A stretch of DNA of 64,000 nucleotides from Vicinamibacterales bacterium (GTDB lineage Bacteria; Acidobacteriota; Vicinamibacteria; Vicinamibacterales; UBA2999). Positions 24,760-34,371 of this stretch are shown here, piece by piece. The stretch lies in assembly GCA_041394705.1 (NCBI GenBank), contig JAWKHS010000007.1:124001-188000 (forward strand), written 5' to 3'. Below the pieces are notes generated by a model, which searched no databases, was not told the origin of the DNA, and saw only the letters and a program-made list of their open reading frames with translations. The first letter of the stretch is position 1, and each line of letters begins with the position of its first letter. Position numbers and translations under genes: made by a program.

Positions 24760-25380
24760 TCAGCAGGCCGTAATCGGCGAGTGCAGCGACAGGCCGCCGG
24801 CGAAGTGGGCCAGACGGTCCCGCAGGATGAGCCGCCCGCGGTGCAGCCGCGACTTCAACGTCTGGTCCTTCACGTTCAGCTGGCGGCTCGCCTCTTCGGT
24901 GGACAGCCCGCGCAGGTCCCTCAGGATCACCGGCGCCCGGTAGATGGCGGGCAGCTCGGCCACCGCGGCCCGGAGCGCCTCGCGCAGCTGGCGCCGGTGG
25001 ACCAGGTCGTCGCCCAGTCCTGTCCAGTCCGCGGGCTCGGTCTGACGCGCCACCCCCTCGTCATGGGCGGGGGCCGGGTCGGCCGGGACCTCGTGGATGC
25101 GGGCCGAACGCGTCGAGCGGAGGCGCGACATGGCGGCGTTGAACGTGATGCGGTAGATCCAGGACGACAGGGCGGCATCTCCGCGGAAGGCGTCGATGTT
25201 GTCCCGCACCTTCAGCAGGACGTCCTGGACGATCTCTTCGGCGTCTTCCTTGTTCCGGGTGTACCGGAAGGCGAGCTGGTAGACCCGGGCCCCGTAAGTA
25301 CGGGCCAGGTCGGTCAGGGCCGACTCGTCGCCGGCCTGCAGGCGCTCCAAGAGCGCGGCATCGCTGGAGGTTCGTGGCAC
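24760..25380 (-). CDS. ECF-family RNA polymerase sigma factor (RpoE-like)
   Basis: A 206-residue group 4 sigma factor. Region 2 runs from about residue 10 to 92 (YTRNKEDAEEIVQDVLLKV, then LSSWIYRITFNAAMSRLR), and region 4 from about 130 to 190 (LPAIYRAPVILRDLRGLSTEEASRQLNVKDQTLKSRLHRGR, shown here by its two ends), with the helix-turn-helix that reads -35 elements. The GTG at 25380 has GAGGA five bases upstream. No anti-sigma factor is encoded directly beside it. The short Cys-ended tail (HSPITAC) is unusual. Two genes upstream on the same strand is lipB. Confidence 0.92.
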   Translation of the reverse strand: MPRTSSDAALLERLQAGDESALTDLARTYGARVYQLAFRYTRNKEDAEEIVQDVLLKVRDNIDAFRGDAALSSWIYRITFNAAMSRLRSTRSARIHEVPADPAPAHDEGVARQTEPADWTGLGDDLVHRRQLREALRAAVAELPAIYRAPVILRDLRGLSTEEASRQLNVKDQTLKSRLHRGRLILRDRLAHFAGGLSLHSPITAC

Positions 25381-25510
25381 GGGATCCTCGTCGTGTTGGG
25401 TTCACAGGGGTGAACACCAGACGAGGCCGATCCATTCCCGGAGGCCGGAGCGGCACCCGGGCATCCGGTCGGCCGGGGGCGGGCCTGGGCCGGCGGGACC
25501 CTGCGGGGCC

Positions 25511-26152
25511 TCAGATGTGGTGGAGGCCGCCCCAGATGGCGGCGACGAGGTAGAACGGGACCGCGATGCCCACCCCGACGGCCGCCGCGAGCGCGGCCGA
25601 CGCCAGCCGGCCCCGGCCGTCCACGACCGGCAGGGCCGCGTGGCTGCCGCCGTCGACCTCGAACTCGCGCACCTTCAGGATGGCCCGCGCGGCGATGACG
25701 ACGGTCGCGGTGATGGCCGTGATGAGGGCCAGGGCGTACATCTCGATGTCGGCGTCGAAGGTGCGGCCGTAGAGCGACACGAGGCGCCAGGCGTTCGCCC
25801 CCTGGAACGCGATCCACACCGTCGCGAGGAGGGCGATGCCCTCGGCCGCGTGCGCGGCGGCCACGTCGGGCAGGACGTGCGCGCCGTCCGTGCGCCGGCG
25901 GCGCACCAGCAGGGCGACGACGCTCATGAAGACGAGGCCCAGGGCCAGCTGGAGGACCACCGGCAGGTAGACGAACGCCGGCGTCTTGAAGGCGAACTGA
26001 AGGGGGTTGCCGTCCTCGAACAGCACCGGCAGCAGGAGCGGCAACCGGTCGTACGCGTCGCGAAGGAACACGTAGGTGGCGCCGATGAAGAGCGCGCTCA
26101 ACCACCCGGCGATGCGGGTGTACTCCGTGCAGCGAGAGGGGGTCTCAGTCAT
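25511..26152 (-). CDS. Small integral membrane protein, DUF1648-like
   Basis: A 213-residue protein with about five hydrophobic segments (near 17-35, 62-85, 103-118, 140-160 and 185-208). Between the first two lies LPLLLPVLFEDGNPLQFAFK, which resembles the LPxxIPxHFxxxGxPDxW...K motif of DUF1648/SdpI-type membrane proteins. This assignment is tentative. The start ATG overlaps the lipB stop codon (ATGA), so translation is coupled to lipB. Function is unknown; SdpI relatives act in immunity to a membrane toxin, but no toxin is nearby. Confidence 0.7.
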   Translation of the reverse strand: MTETPSRCTEYTRIAGWLSALFIGATYVFLRDAYDRLPLLLPVLFEDGNPLQFAFKTPAFVYLPVVLQLALGLVFMSVVALLVRRRRTDGAHVLPDVAAAHAAEGIALLATVWIAFQGANAWRLVSLYGRTFDADIEMYALALITAITATVVIAARAILKVREFEVDGGSHAALPVVDGRGRLASAALAAAVGVGIAVPFYLVAAIWGGLHHI

Positions 26153-26862
26153 TCGGCCGCCGGGTCGGCCAACACTATACGTCGGCCGAAGACGTCTCCG
26201 AACTTCTGCACGAACCGTGCCTCGACGTCCTCCATCGGGATTCGCGCCCCGAGTTCGCGTTCGAGGGAGGTCACGCCGTACTCCGCGATGCCGCACGGAA
26301 CAATCAGCCGAAAATACTCAAGGTCCGTCCAGACATTCAACGCGATGCCGTGGCTCGTGACCCAGCGCGAGATCCGGACGCCGATCGCGCCGATCTTGGC
26401 GGCCGCGCCGGACGTCGATTCGGTGGACTCGACGGGCAGGTGCAGCCAGGTGCCGGTCTTGCCAGGGATGCGACCGGCCGCGAGTCCGAAGGTGGCGCAC
26501 ACGCGGATCATCACCTCTTCGAGGTCCCGCACGTAGCGGTGGACGTCCCGCCGGTCCGGATCCAGGTCGACGATCGGATAGGCCACGAGCTGTCCCGGGC
26601 CGTGATAGGTCACGTCGCCCCCGCGGCCGGTCTCGACCACCCGGACGCCCAGTTCGGCCAACCGCGCCGCCGGCGCCAGGATGTGGCCGCGACCGCCATC
26701 GCCCCGCACGCCCAGCGTCACCACGTGCGGGTGCTGCAGCAGGAGCAGCGTGTCGGGAATCTCGCCGCGCTTGCGCCGGTCGACGAGCGACTGCTGCAGC
26801 GCGAGGGCGTCCTCGTAGGGGACCGTCCCCAGGCATCTGACTACCACCGGGCGCTGCGGCAT
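26149..26862 (-). CDS. lipB: Lipoyl(octanoyl) transferase
   Basis: A 237-residue enzyme that moves octanoate from octanoyl-ACP onto E2 and GcvH lipoyl domains, the first step of lipoate synthesis. Signature motifs are present: LLLQHPHVVTLG, GRGGDVTYHGPGQLVAYP, the lysine in AAKIGAIGVRISRWVTSHGIALN, and the catalytic Cys in VPCGI. Length fits the family. It lies directly downstream of an E2 gene and lpdA on the same strand, so the enzyme is made alongside its likely substrate. A small insertion with STESTSGAA precedes the catalytic lysine. Confidence 0.95.
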   Translation of the reverse strand: MPQRPVVVRCLGTVPYEDALALQQSLVDRRKRGEIPDTLLLLQHPHVVTLGVRGDGGRGHILAPAARLAELGVRVVETGRGGDVTYHGPGQLVAYPIVDLDPDRRDVHRYVRDLEEVMIRVCATFGLAAGRIPGKTGTWLHLPVESTESTSGAAAKIGAIGVRISRWVTSHGIALNVWTDLEYFRLIVPCGIAEYGVTSLERELGARIPMEDVEARFVQKFGDVFGRRIVLADPAAE

Positions 26863-26955
26863 GTCGTCGTGGCGGGTCTGGACGCCGGTCCCTGACCGCC
26901 TGCCGCACGCGAAGCGCTTCGGCCCGTCACGGCGGCGATCCCCTGCGGCAGGCCG

Positions 26956-28242
26956 CTATACCTGCGCGGAATCGAACTCCTCGATGTACCGCTTGAGGTC
27001 GGCCATGAACTGGTCCGCGACGGCGCCGTCCACGAGCCGGTGGTCGTAGCCGAGGGTGAGGTACCCCTTCAGCCTGATGCCGATCATGTCGTCCACGACC
27101 ACCGGGCGCTTCTCGATCGTCCCGACGCCCAGGATGGCCACCTGCGGCTGGTTGATGATCGGCAGCCCGAACTGGGCGCCGAAGGTGCCGGGGTTCGTGA
27201 TGGTGAAGGTGCCGCCCTGCACCTCGTCGGGATTCAGCTTCTTGGCGCGTGCGCGGTCGGCCACGTCGGCAATCGCCCGCGACAGGCCGAGGATGTTCTT
27301 CTCACCGGCGTTCTTGATGACCGGCACGATGAGCCCGTGTTCGAGGGCCACGGCGATCCCGAGGTTGACGTCGCGCCTGTAGACCACGTTGTCGCCGTCG
27401 ATCGAGGCGTTGATGACGGGATGCCGCCGCAGCGTGTCCACCGCCGCCTTCGCGATGAAGGACGTGAAGGTCAGCTTGACGCCCTGACGGTCGTAGTCCG
27501 CCTTCCGCGCCTTCCGGATCGCGTCCACGCCGCTGTAGGTCACCTCGAACACCGAGTAGACGTGCGCCGAGGTCCGCTTGCTGAAGACCATGTGCTCGGC
27601 GATCTTCCGGCGCATCACCGACATGGGCTCGACCTGGTCGCCGGCCAGCAGGGTGACCGGTGGCGGCGCCGCGGGCCTGGCGGACGGGGCGGGCGGGGCG
27701 GCGGGGGCCTCGGCCGGCTCGGCGGGGCCGTGTTCGAGGAACTCGAGGATGTCGCGCTTGGTCACGCGGCCGCCGGCGCCCGAGCCGTTGAGGCGGCTGA
27801 TGTCCACGCCGTGTTCCTTGGCGATCCGGCGGACGAGCGGCGAGGAACGCTGCCCGCGGCCTTCCGGCGCCGCCGCCGGCGCGGCGGACCCTGCCGGTGC
27901 GGGGGCGGACTCGGCAACCGCGGTGGGCGCGGCCGGTTCCGGAACGGGAGCGGGCGGCGGGGCCGCGTTGGCGGCAGGCGGGGGCGGGGCGGCCGGACGG
28001 GCACCGGCGGCGCCGATGGTGGCGACGACGCTGTTGACGGGCACCGTCTCGCCTTCCTTCACCGCGATCTCGACGAGCACGCCGGCGGCGGGCGACGGGA
28101 TCTCGGCGTCCACCTTGTCGGTGGAGATCTCGAAGAGCGGCTCGTCGCGGTCGACGCTGTCACCAACCTTCTTGATCCACCGGACGATGGTCCCTTCGGC
28201 GATCGATTCGCCCATCTGGGGCATCACAACAGGTGTGGACAT
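26956..28242 (-). CDS. Dihydrolipoamide acyltransferase (E2) of a 2-oxoacid dehydrogenase complex
   Basis: A 428-residue E2. The lipoyl domain is residues 1-80, with Lys43 in STDKVDAE as the lipoylation site. An Ala/Pro-rich linker (about 85-140) leads to the E1/E3-binding domain (LVRRIAKEHGVDISRLNGSGAGGR). The catalytic domain has the HRLVDG active site near the C-terminus and GTFTITNPGTFGA. ATG at 28242 is preceded by GAGGA. The order lpdA-E2-lipB suggests a complex-specific operon, but no E1 is adjacent. It resembles the branched-chain or acetoin-type E2 at least as much as SucB; a separate SucB is encoded at 41.9 kb. Confidence 0.9.
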   Translation of the reverse strand: MSTPVVMPQMGESIAEGTIVRWIKKVGDSVDRDEPLFEISTDKVDAEIPSPAAGVLVEIAVKEGETVPVNSVVATIGAAGARPAAPPPPAANAAPPPAPVPEPAAPTAVAESAPAPAGSAAPAAAPEGRGQRSSPLVRRIAKEHGVDISRLNGSGAGGRVTKRDILEFLEHGPAEPAEAPAAPPAPSARPAAPPPVTLLAGDQVEPMSVMRRKIAEHMVFSKRTSAHVYSVFEVTYSGVDAIRKARKADYDRQGVKLTFTSFIAKAAVDTLRRHPVINASIDGDNVVYRRDVNLGIAVALEHGLIVPVIKNAGEKNILGLSRAIADVADRARAKKLNPDEVQGGTFTITNPGTFGAQFGLPIINQPQVAILGVGTIEKRPVVVDDMIGIRLKGYLTLGYDHRLVDGAVADQFMADLKRYIEEFDSAQV

Positions 28243-28317
28243 CTCTCGGTTCCTCGCTGAATCACGCTGCGGAACCACTCGGGCCTGGGGCTCTGATCCC
28301 GGGGCCCGGGGGCTCGA

Positions 28318-29742
28318 TCAGATGTGAATGGCGGCGCCGTGCGCGGCGTGTGCGGCCTCGCCCATCGCCTCGGACATGGTGGGATGGGCATGGATGGTCT
28401 TGACCAGCTCCTCCACCGTGCACTCGAGCCGCAGCGCCAGGACGGCCTCGGCGATGAGCTCGGTGGCGCGCGGGCCGATGATGTGCACGCCCAGCACCTC
28501 GTCGTACTTCTTCTCGGCCACGATCTTGACGAAGCCGTCCGTCTCCCCCGCCATGCGCGCGCGGCCGAGCGCGCGGAACGGGAAACTGCCCACGCGCACG
28601 TCGTGGCCGGCGGCCTTCGCCTGGGCCTCGGTCAGACCCACGCTGCCGATCTCGGGGTCGCAGTAGGTGCAGCGCGGCACGTGGTCGTAGTTGATGGGCT
28701 GGACGTCGTGGCCGGCGATCCGTTCGGCCAGCAGGACGCCCTCCATCGACGAGACGTGCGCGAGCTGGTAGTGCGGCCCGCCCATCGTGATGACGTCGCC
28801 GATCGCGGAGATCCCGGGGACGCTGGTCCGGAACAGCGAGTCGACCACGATGTAGCCACGGTCCATCTTCAGGCCCACGGCGTCGGCGCCGAGACCGTCG
28901 GTGACCGGGCCCCGGCCCGTCGCGACCAGCAGCAGCTCGACCGAGAGCGCGTCCGTCTTCCCTTCGGCCTTCTCCATCGTCAGGTCGACGCCCGTCGCCG
29001 TGGCCTTCGCAGCCGTGACTTTCGTCCCCGTGTATGCCTTGATGCCACGCTTCTTGAAGGTGCGCTCGAGCTCGTTCGAGACGGCTTCGTCCTCCGAGGG
29101 CACGAGCTTCGGCAGGAGCTCGACGACCGTCACCTCGCTCCCGTAGCTCCTGAAGATCGACGCGAACTCGACGCCGACGGCGCCGCTGCCCATGATGGCG
29201 ATCGATTTGGGCACGTAGGGCAGGTGGATGGCCTCGTCGCTGAAAATGATGCGCGTCCGATCCACGTCGATGCCCGGCACCGACCGCGGCGCCGACCCCG
29301 TCGCCACCACGAGCTCGCGGCCGGCCGTGATCGCCTGGGTCCCGCCGTCGTGGAGGGTGACCTCGACCGCCTTCCCGCCGATGAGCCGGGCCGTGCCCTT
29401 GATCCAGTCGATCTTGTGCTTCTTGAAGAGGCTCTCGATGCCGCCGGTGAGCCCCGTGATCATCTTGTCCTTGCGCGCGTGCACCGCCGGCATGTCGATG
29501 CCCACCTTGCCGCCGTCCACGCCGGTGAGCCCCCACTCCCTGGCGGCCTGGGCGACCTTGAGCGCGTGCGCGTGCTCGAGCAGGGCCTTCGTGGGAATGC
29601 AGCCCCAGATGAGGCACGTGCCGCCGAGCGCCTTCTGGCGCTCCACCACGGCCACCTTCAAGCCGAGCTGCGCGGCGCGGATGGCTGCCACGTAGCCCCC
29701 AGTGCCGGCTCCCACCACCACGACGTCATATGCGCTCGCCAC
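28318..29742 (-). CDS. lpdA: Dihydrolipoyl dehydrogenase (E3)
   Basis: A 474-residue FAD-dependent E3 that reoxidises the lipoamide of 2-oxoacid dehydrogenase complexes and glycine cleavage. FAD-binding VVVGAGTGGYVAA lies at the N-terminus, and the redox disulfide is in GGTCLIWGCIPTK. The NAD-binding GSGAVGVEFA segment and the C-terminal His-Glu pair in HAHPTMSEAMGEA are present. Two GTG codons are possible: at 29748 the AAGGAG would abut the start, while at 29742 it is five bases upstream, so 29742 is preferred. It is 75 bases upstream of the E2 gene and is the only E3 in the window, so it may also serve SucAB. Confidence 0.95.
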   Translation of the reverse strand: MASAYDVVVVGAGTGGYVAAIRAAQLGLKVAVVERQKALGGTCLIWGCIPTKALLEHAHALKVAQAAREWGLTGVDGGKVGIDMPAVHARKDKMITGLTGGIESLFKKHKIDWIKGTARLIGGKAVEVTLHDGGTQAITAGRELVVATGSAPRSVPGIDVDRTRIIFSDEAIHLPYVPKSIAIMGSGAVGVEFASIFRSYGSEVTVVELLPKLVPSEDEAVSNELERTFKKRGIKAYTGTKVTAAKATATGVDLTMEKAEGKTDALSVELLLVATGRGPVTDGLGADAVGLKMDRGYIVVDSLFRTSVPGISAIGDVITMGGPHYQLAHVSSMEGVLLAERIAGHDVQPINYDHVPRCTYCDPEIGSVGLTEAQAKAAGHDVRVGSFPFRALGRARMAGETDGFVKIVAEKKYDEVLGVHIIGPRATELIAEAVLALRLECTVEELVKTIHAHPTMSEAMGEAAHAAHGAAIHI

Positions 29743-29859
29743 GCTCACTCCTTTTCGTCCGGCCGCGTCGCGCGGCGGCTGGACAGCCTTTCACTCTCCC
29801 TTGGATGGCGTGGGGAGGTCAACCGCCGGGGCGAGCGCCATGTCCCTGGCGCATGCGAG

Positions 29860-30090
29860 TCATCGCTTGATGCTGGTCACGGGCACGAACTGGGTGCCGG
29901 CTGGCATGCGCGGCGCCTCGCCAGGCGCGGGCAGCGCGCGGTCCACGCGCGCCTTCAGTTCCCCGTGTTCGAACTTCAGCTGCCAGTACATCGCCGTGAC
30001 CTCGCGCGCCTGGCGCGCGGCGCGACGCGCCACGATCCAGCTGGCCGTCGCGATGACCGCCGCCGCCAACGCCGTCCATCCCGCTGCCAT
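29860..30090 (-). CDS. Small membrane-anchored protein, unknown function
   Basis: About 76 residues from ATG 30090. A single N-terminal hydrophobic segment (WTALAAAVIATASWIVA) is followed by a basic juxtamembrane stretch (RRAARQAR) and a helical segment with EVTAMYWQLKFEHGELKARV. This matches a signal-anchor topology with a cytoplasmic coiled-coil-like tail. A GGGGTG site lies six bases before the ATG; a GTG at 30099 has poorer spacing. It is divergent from the sigma-54 regulator. Family not recognised; supported by composition, the transmembrane pattern and a ribosome site. Confidence 0.5.
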   Translation of the reverse strand: MAAGWTALAAAVIATASWIVARRAARQAREVTAMYWQLKFEHGELKARVDRALPAPGEAPRMPAGTQFVPVTSIKR

Positions 30091-30157
30091 GTCGATCACC
30101 CCGGCCCAGTATGCGTCCGAACGACGCGCGGCGCGAGGGGCCGCGAACGTCTGGTCC

Positions 30158-30163
30158 TATACT
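30158..30163 (+). promoter_or_regulatory. Likely -10 box (TATACT) nine bases before the sigma-54 response regulator
   Basis: TATACT matches TATAAT in five of six bases. The gap to the ATG at 30173 is TGCCGCTGC, with no ribosome site, which suggests a leaderless transcript. No -35 element was found 17 bases upstream. Confidence 0.5.
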
Positions 30164-30172
30164 TGCCGCTGC

Positions 30173-31564
<1,392 letters not shown>

Positions 31565-31746
31565 CGGCCCGTGCCGCGGGCGCACCAGCACCGCGGAGTC
31601 CACGCGCGCGCCGTCGGCCGGCGGAGAACGCCTCGGACCGGTGAACCGCTGCGGGGAAGCTGACGGCGGAAGGTGAAGTTGGAGGCGACGGGAACCGTGT
31701 GGCTCCCGCCGCCGGGGCGCTCGTTGGGGGGAGCGGCGCCCGAGAG

Positions 31747-32046
31747 TTACTTGCGGGGCAGGACGGCGTCCTTCAACTGCTTGACGATACGGGCCTTGAC
31801 GACCGTCTTCGCCGGAATCGTGATCGGCGCGCCGGTGGCCGGGTTCCGGCCGGTCCGGGCCTTCCGCTTCTGGACGACCAGCTTGACCATGCCCGGGATG
31901 ACGAACTCGCCCGAGCGCTTCAGTTCCTTCTCGCAGAGCACGGTCATCTCTTCGAAGATCTCCCGCACCTGCGTCCGCTTCAACTCGAACTTCTCGGAGA
32001 AATGCGAGAAGAGCTCCGACTTGCCCATTCTGCGCGCAGCAGCCAT
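31747..32046 (-). CDS. HU/IHF-family nucleoid DNA-binding protein
   Basis: A 99-residue HU-type protein that bends DNA and shapes the nucleoid. The helical body (GKSELFSHFSEKFELKRTQVREIFEEM, shown by its start and end) is followed by the beta-arm signature GRNPATGAPITIPAKTVVKAR, with the DNA-intercalating Pro in RNPATG. The N-terminus is extended by the basic MAAARRMGK. ATG at 32046 has AGGGGG eight bases upstream. It has its own near-consensus sigma-70 promoter (32151-32179) and a leader of about 97 bases. Confidence 0.93.
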   Translation of the reverse strand: MAAARRMGKSELFSHFSEKFELKRTQVREIFEEMTVLCEKELKRSGEFVIPGMVKLVVQKRKARTGRNPATGAPITIPAKTVVKARIVKQLKDAVLPRK

Positions 32047-32150
32047 TGTGTGTTCCCCCTGGGTCGCATCCACGCCGCGTCGCTTCCATTCGTCCGAACG
32101 GCCGTGCGCGGAGGCGGCTCGTGCGGAAATCTCATGCAAAAGCGGGGGTA

Positions 32151-32179
32151 ATGCTAGCGCGCGCCGTACGACGTGTCAA
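32151..32179 (-). promoter_or_regulatory. Sigma-70-type promoter of the HU gene
   Basis: On the minus strand a perfect TTGACA (32179-32174) is followed by exactly 17 bases and TAGCAT (32156-32151), four of six bases of TATAAT. Transcription should begin near 32144, about 98 bases before the HU ATG. The best promoter match in the window, consistent with high expression of HU. Confidence 0.8.
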
Positions 32180-32221
32180 CGCGGCGGGGCGTCGCACGCG
32201 AGCGGTCCGCGAGGCGGGTGC

Positions 32222-32227
32222 TAAGAT
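32222..32227 (+). promoter_or_regulatory. Possible -10 box (TAAGAT) seven bases before queF
   Basis: TAAGAT is followed by GCCGGAC and then the ATG at 32235. The spacing suits a leaderless transcript. It lies opposite the HU promoter region, about 45 bases from the HU -35 element. Confidence 0.4.
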
Positions 32228-32234
32228 GCCGGAC

Positions 32235-32579
32235 ATGTCGACAGGTGCGCTCGAGACGTTCCCGAACCCTCGCCCCGAGCGTGAGTACGAGATCGCGATC
32301 GCGTGCCCCGAGTTCACGTCGATGTGTCCCAAGACGGGCCTGCCCGACTTCGGCACGATCACGATCCGCTACGTGCCCGCCGCCACTTGCCTCGAATTGA
32401 AGGCACTTAAGTACTACCTGCTCGCGTATCGCAATCAAGGCATCTTCTACGAAGCGGCGACGAACCAGATCCTCGACGATCTCGTCGCGGCCTGCCGGCC
32501 CAGGCGCATGACCGTGGTCGGCGACTTCACGGCGCGCGGCGGCATCACCACGAAGGTGACGGCGGACTACGTGGGCTGA
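32235..32579 (+). CDS. queF: NADPH-dependent 7-cyano-7-deazaguanine (preQ0) reductase
   Basis: A 114-residue unimodular QueF, which reduces the nitrile preQ0 to preQ1 in queuosine tRNA modification. The catalytic Cys is in FTSMCPKTGLPDFG with the nearby Asp, and the substrate-binding ELKALKYYLLAYRN segment follows. ATG at 32235 gives the family-typical N-terminus; an ATG at 32226 would overlap the -10 box. Other queuosine genes are not in the window. Its end converges on the CpaE-like ATPase gene. Confidence 0.93.
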   Translation: MSTGALETFPNPRPEREYEIAIACPEFTSMCPKTGLPDFGTITIRYVPAATCLELKALKYYLLAYRNQGIFYEAATNQILDDLVAACRPRRMTVVGDFTARGGITTKVTADYVG

Positions 32580-32591
32580 ACGGGACCCGGC

Positions 32592-33344
32592 TTACGCGGC
32601 CGGGAGGTGGCGCGCCGCGATCGCGCGCGCCAGTCGTTCCACCTCGCTGCCCAGCACGCCGGACTTCAACGTGGACAACGGCACGCCGGCGTTGAGCGCC
32701 GTCGCCACGGTGCGGTAGTCGCTGGTGAAGCGATGGTCGATGTGACGCCCGAGCGCGACCTCGATCTCGCGCAGCGGCACGACGGCCGCGCTCGACGCGC
32801 GGTTGAGCACGTAGCGCACGCGGTCCTCCGGCACGCCGGCGAGGCGCACGAGGTCGCGCAGGCGCTGCAGGTTGCGAAGGCACGGCAGATCGGGGTTCGC
32901 CACGAGGTGCACCTCGTCGGAGCCGTGCAGCGCCGCGGCCGACACCGCGCTCAACTGGCTGCCGGTGTCGAGGACCACGTAGTCGTGCGTGCGGCGCAGC
33001 AGTTCGATGACGTGCTCCACCTCGACCGCGTCCGCGGAGCTGGGCCGACCGTAGTCGCCGCTACCCGGCAGGACGTGGATGCCGCACGCGTGCTGCGCGA
33101 GCTGGGCGCGCACGGCATCCGGGTCCAGCCATGCGAGCTCGTCCAGCAGTTCGAGCACCGTGAAACGCGACCGCACGCCGAGGAACAGGCCGACGTCTCC
33201 GGTGCCCGGCTTGAGATCGACCACGACAGTCGGCTTGCCCGTGAGGCGATGCAGTTCGGCCGCGCAGTTGACGGCGAGCATCGTGGTGCCGGTGCCACCC
33301 TTCGTCCCCAGGAACGACACGACCATGTCGAACGGCCGTCGCAT
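32592..33344 (-). CDS. CpaE/TadZ-like ParA-family ATPase
   Basis: About 250 residues of the MinD/ParA group. The deviant Walker A is FLGTKGGTGTTMLAVN: the signature Lys is kept while the second Walker Lys is Thr, as in many CpaE/TadZ pilus-localisation ATPases. VVVDLKPGTGDVG is the switch I/Walker A-prime region and DYVVLDTGS the Walker B. The N-terminal receiver-like domain of CpaE is missing. ATG at 33344 is used; ATG at 33326 (six codons shorter) is an alternative. No Tad pilus genes are near. It is divergent from a basic Ala/Pro-rich protein gene. Confidence 0.82.
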   Translation of the reverse strand: MRRPFDMVVSFLGTKGGTGTTMLAVNCAAELHRLTGKPTVVVDLKPGTGDVGLFLGVRSRFTVLELLDELAWLDPDAVRAQLAQHACGIHVLPGSGDYGRPSSADAVEVEHVIELLRRTHDYVVLDTGSQLSAVSAAALHGSDEVHLVANPDLPCLRNLQRLRDLVRLAGVPEDRVRYVLNRASSAAVVPLREIEVALGRHIDHRFTSDYRTVATALNAGVPLSTLKSGVLGSEVERLARAIAARHLPAA

Positions 33345-33567
33345 AGGGTGTGCCAGTGACAGGTCTGTCGCCGCGGCTTGGAAATCTGCCCGGCCCTGCA
33401 CGATTCCTGACGCCGGCGGAGCACGCCGGATGATCTCCGTTTTGTAAGACGGCTGACCAATTACGGCTCGCCTCGCCCGCCGCGGGATTCGGCGCGCGCG
33501 ATTTCTCCACCATTTCCCTGCTCGTCCGGCGAGGGCATGCCGATTGCTGCTGTGGAGACACGCTTCC

Positions 33568-34371
33568 ATGTCGCCAAAACGACCGCCCTCCAACGAACGG
33601 CCCGCACCGGACGCCTGGCAGATCACGGACGAGTGGGGGATCTACGATCCGGCGAAAGCCGGCATGCAGGCGCTGTACGCGCGCCTCGGCAAGCCGGTGC
33701 TTCGCGACTCGACGCCGCCGCGCAAGCATCGCCGCCGGGCGGCCCGGCCCGAACGGCCGGCCGAGGGCGTCGGAGAAGCCCTGAACGAGGCGCGCCGCCG
33801 GGCCGGTCTCCTGCCGCCGAGCGGCGAGTTCGAGGCGATCCCGCAGTCGCCGGCGCGCGCCATGCGCGCGGCACTCCACGCACGCGCCGCTCAGCCGGAG
33901 CCGGCGCCGCATGTGCCACCCCCCGTCGAGCACGAACCGGCTCCGTCCAGGACCGAGGCCAAGCCGGTGGCGCGCAAGCGCGCGGCCCGCAAGACAGCGG
34001 TCGCGGAACGACAGGGCCGGACCGCCGCGAGCCCGCCCGCCACGGAGATGCCGAAGGTCCGGGCACGCCCCGCAGGGCGCGCGCGAGCCAAGGCCGCGGC
34101 CACGCCCAAGGCCGCGACCGCGGAGCCCGAGCGTCATCAACCTCCGGCGCCGGCGCCGGGGCGGCCGCGTGGACCGGTCCCGCTTGCCGCGTGGGCGCGA
34201 GCGGTCGTGGAGACCCCGCAGGCAGCCCCGACGCCCGCCGACAAGCGCGGCTTCTGGCGGCGCGTGTTCCTGATTCCGTCCGAGGTGGCGCTCGTCGAAT
34301 ACGCACGGGGGTGCCGCATCCACCGGCTGCTCATCGAGGCCGCCGACGAGCCCGTCCCCGACTTCATCTGA
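33568..34371 (+). CDS. Basic, Ala/Pro/Arg-rich protein of unknown function
   Basis: About 267 residues. The N-terminal 55 residues look folded (APDAWQITDEWGIYDPAKAG, MQALYARLGK). The middle (about 85-215) is low-complexity Ala/Pro/Arg/Lys, similar in composition to histone H1-like bacterial proteins (KRAARKT, GRARAKAAATPKAAT). The C-terminal 45 residues look folded again (RVFLIPSEVALVEYARGCRIHRLL). There is no signal peptide or membrane segment. The ATG at 33568 is weakly supported (GGAGA 11 bases upstream). Its last eight bases overlap the end of panE on the other strand. It may work with the divergent CpaE-like ATPase; this is only a guess from position. Confidence 0.6.
   Translation: MSPKRPPSNERPAPDAWQITDEWGIYDPAKAGMQALYARLGKPVLRDSTPPRKHRRRAARPERPAEGVGEALNEARRRAGLLPPSGEFEAIPQSPARAMRAALHARAAQPEPAPHVPPPVEHEPAPSRTEAKPVARKRAARKTAVAERQGRTAASPPATEMPKVRARPAGRARAKAAATPKAATAEPERHQPPAPAPGRPRGPVPLAAWARAVVETPQAAPTPADKRGFWRRVFLIPSEVALVEYARGCRIHRLLIEAADEPVPDFI

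Noticed and set aside
31565..31746. tRNA or small RNA between the response regulator and HU genes
   Set aside because: No cloverleaf or conserved structure could be drawn; simply GC-rich spacer.
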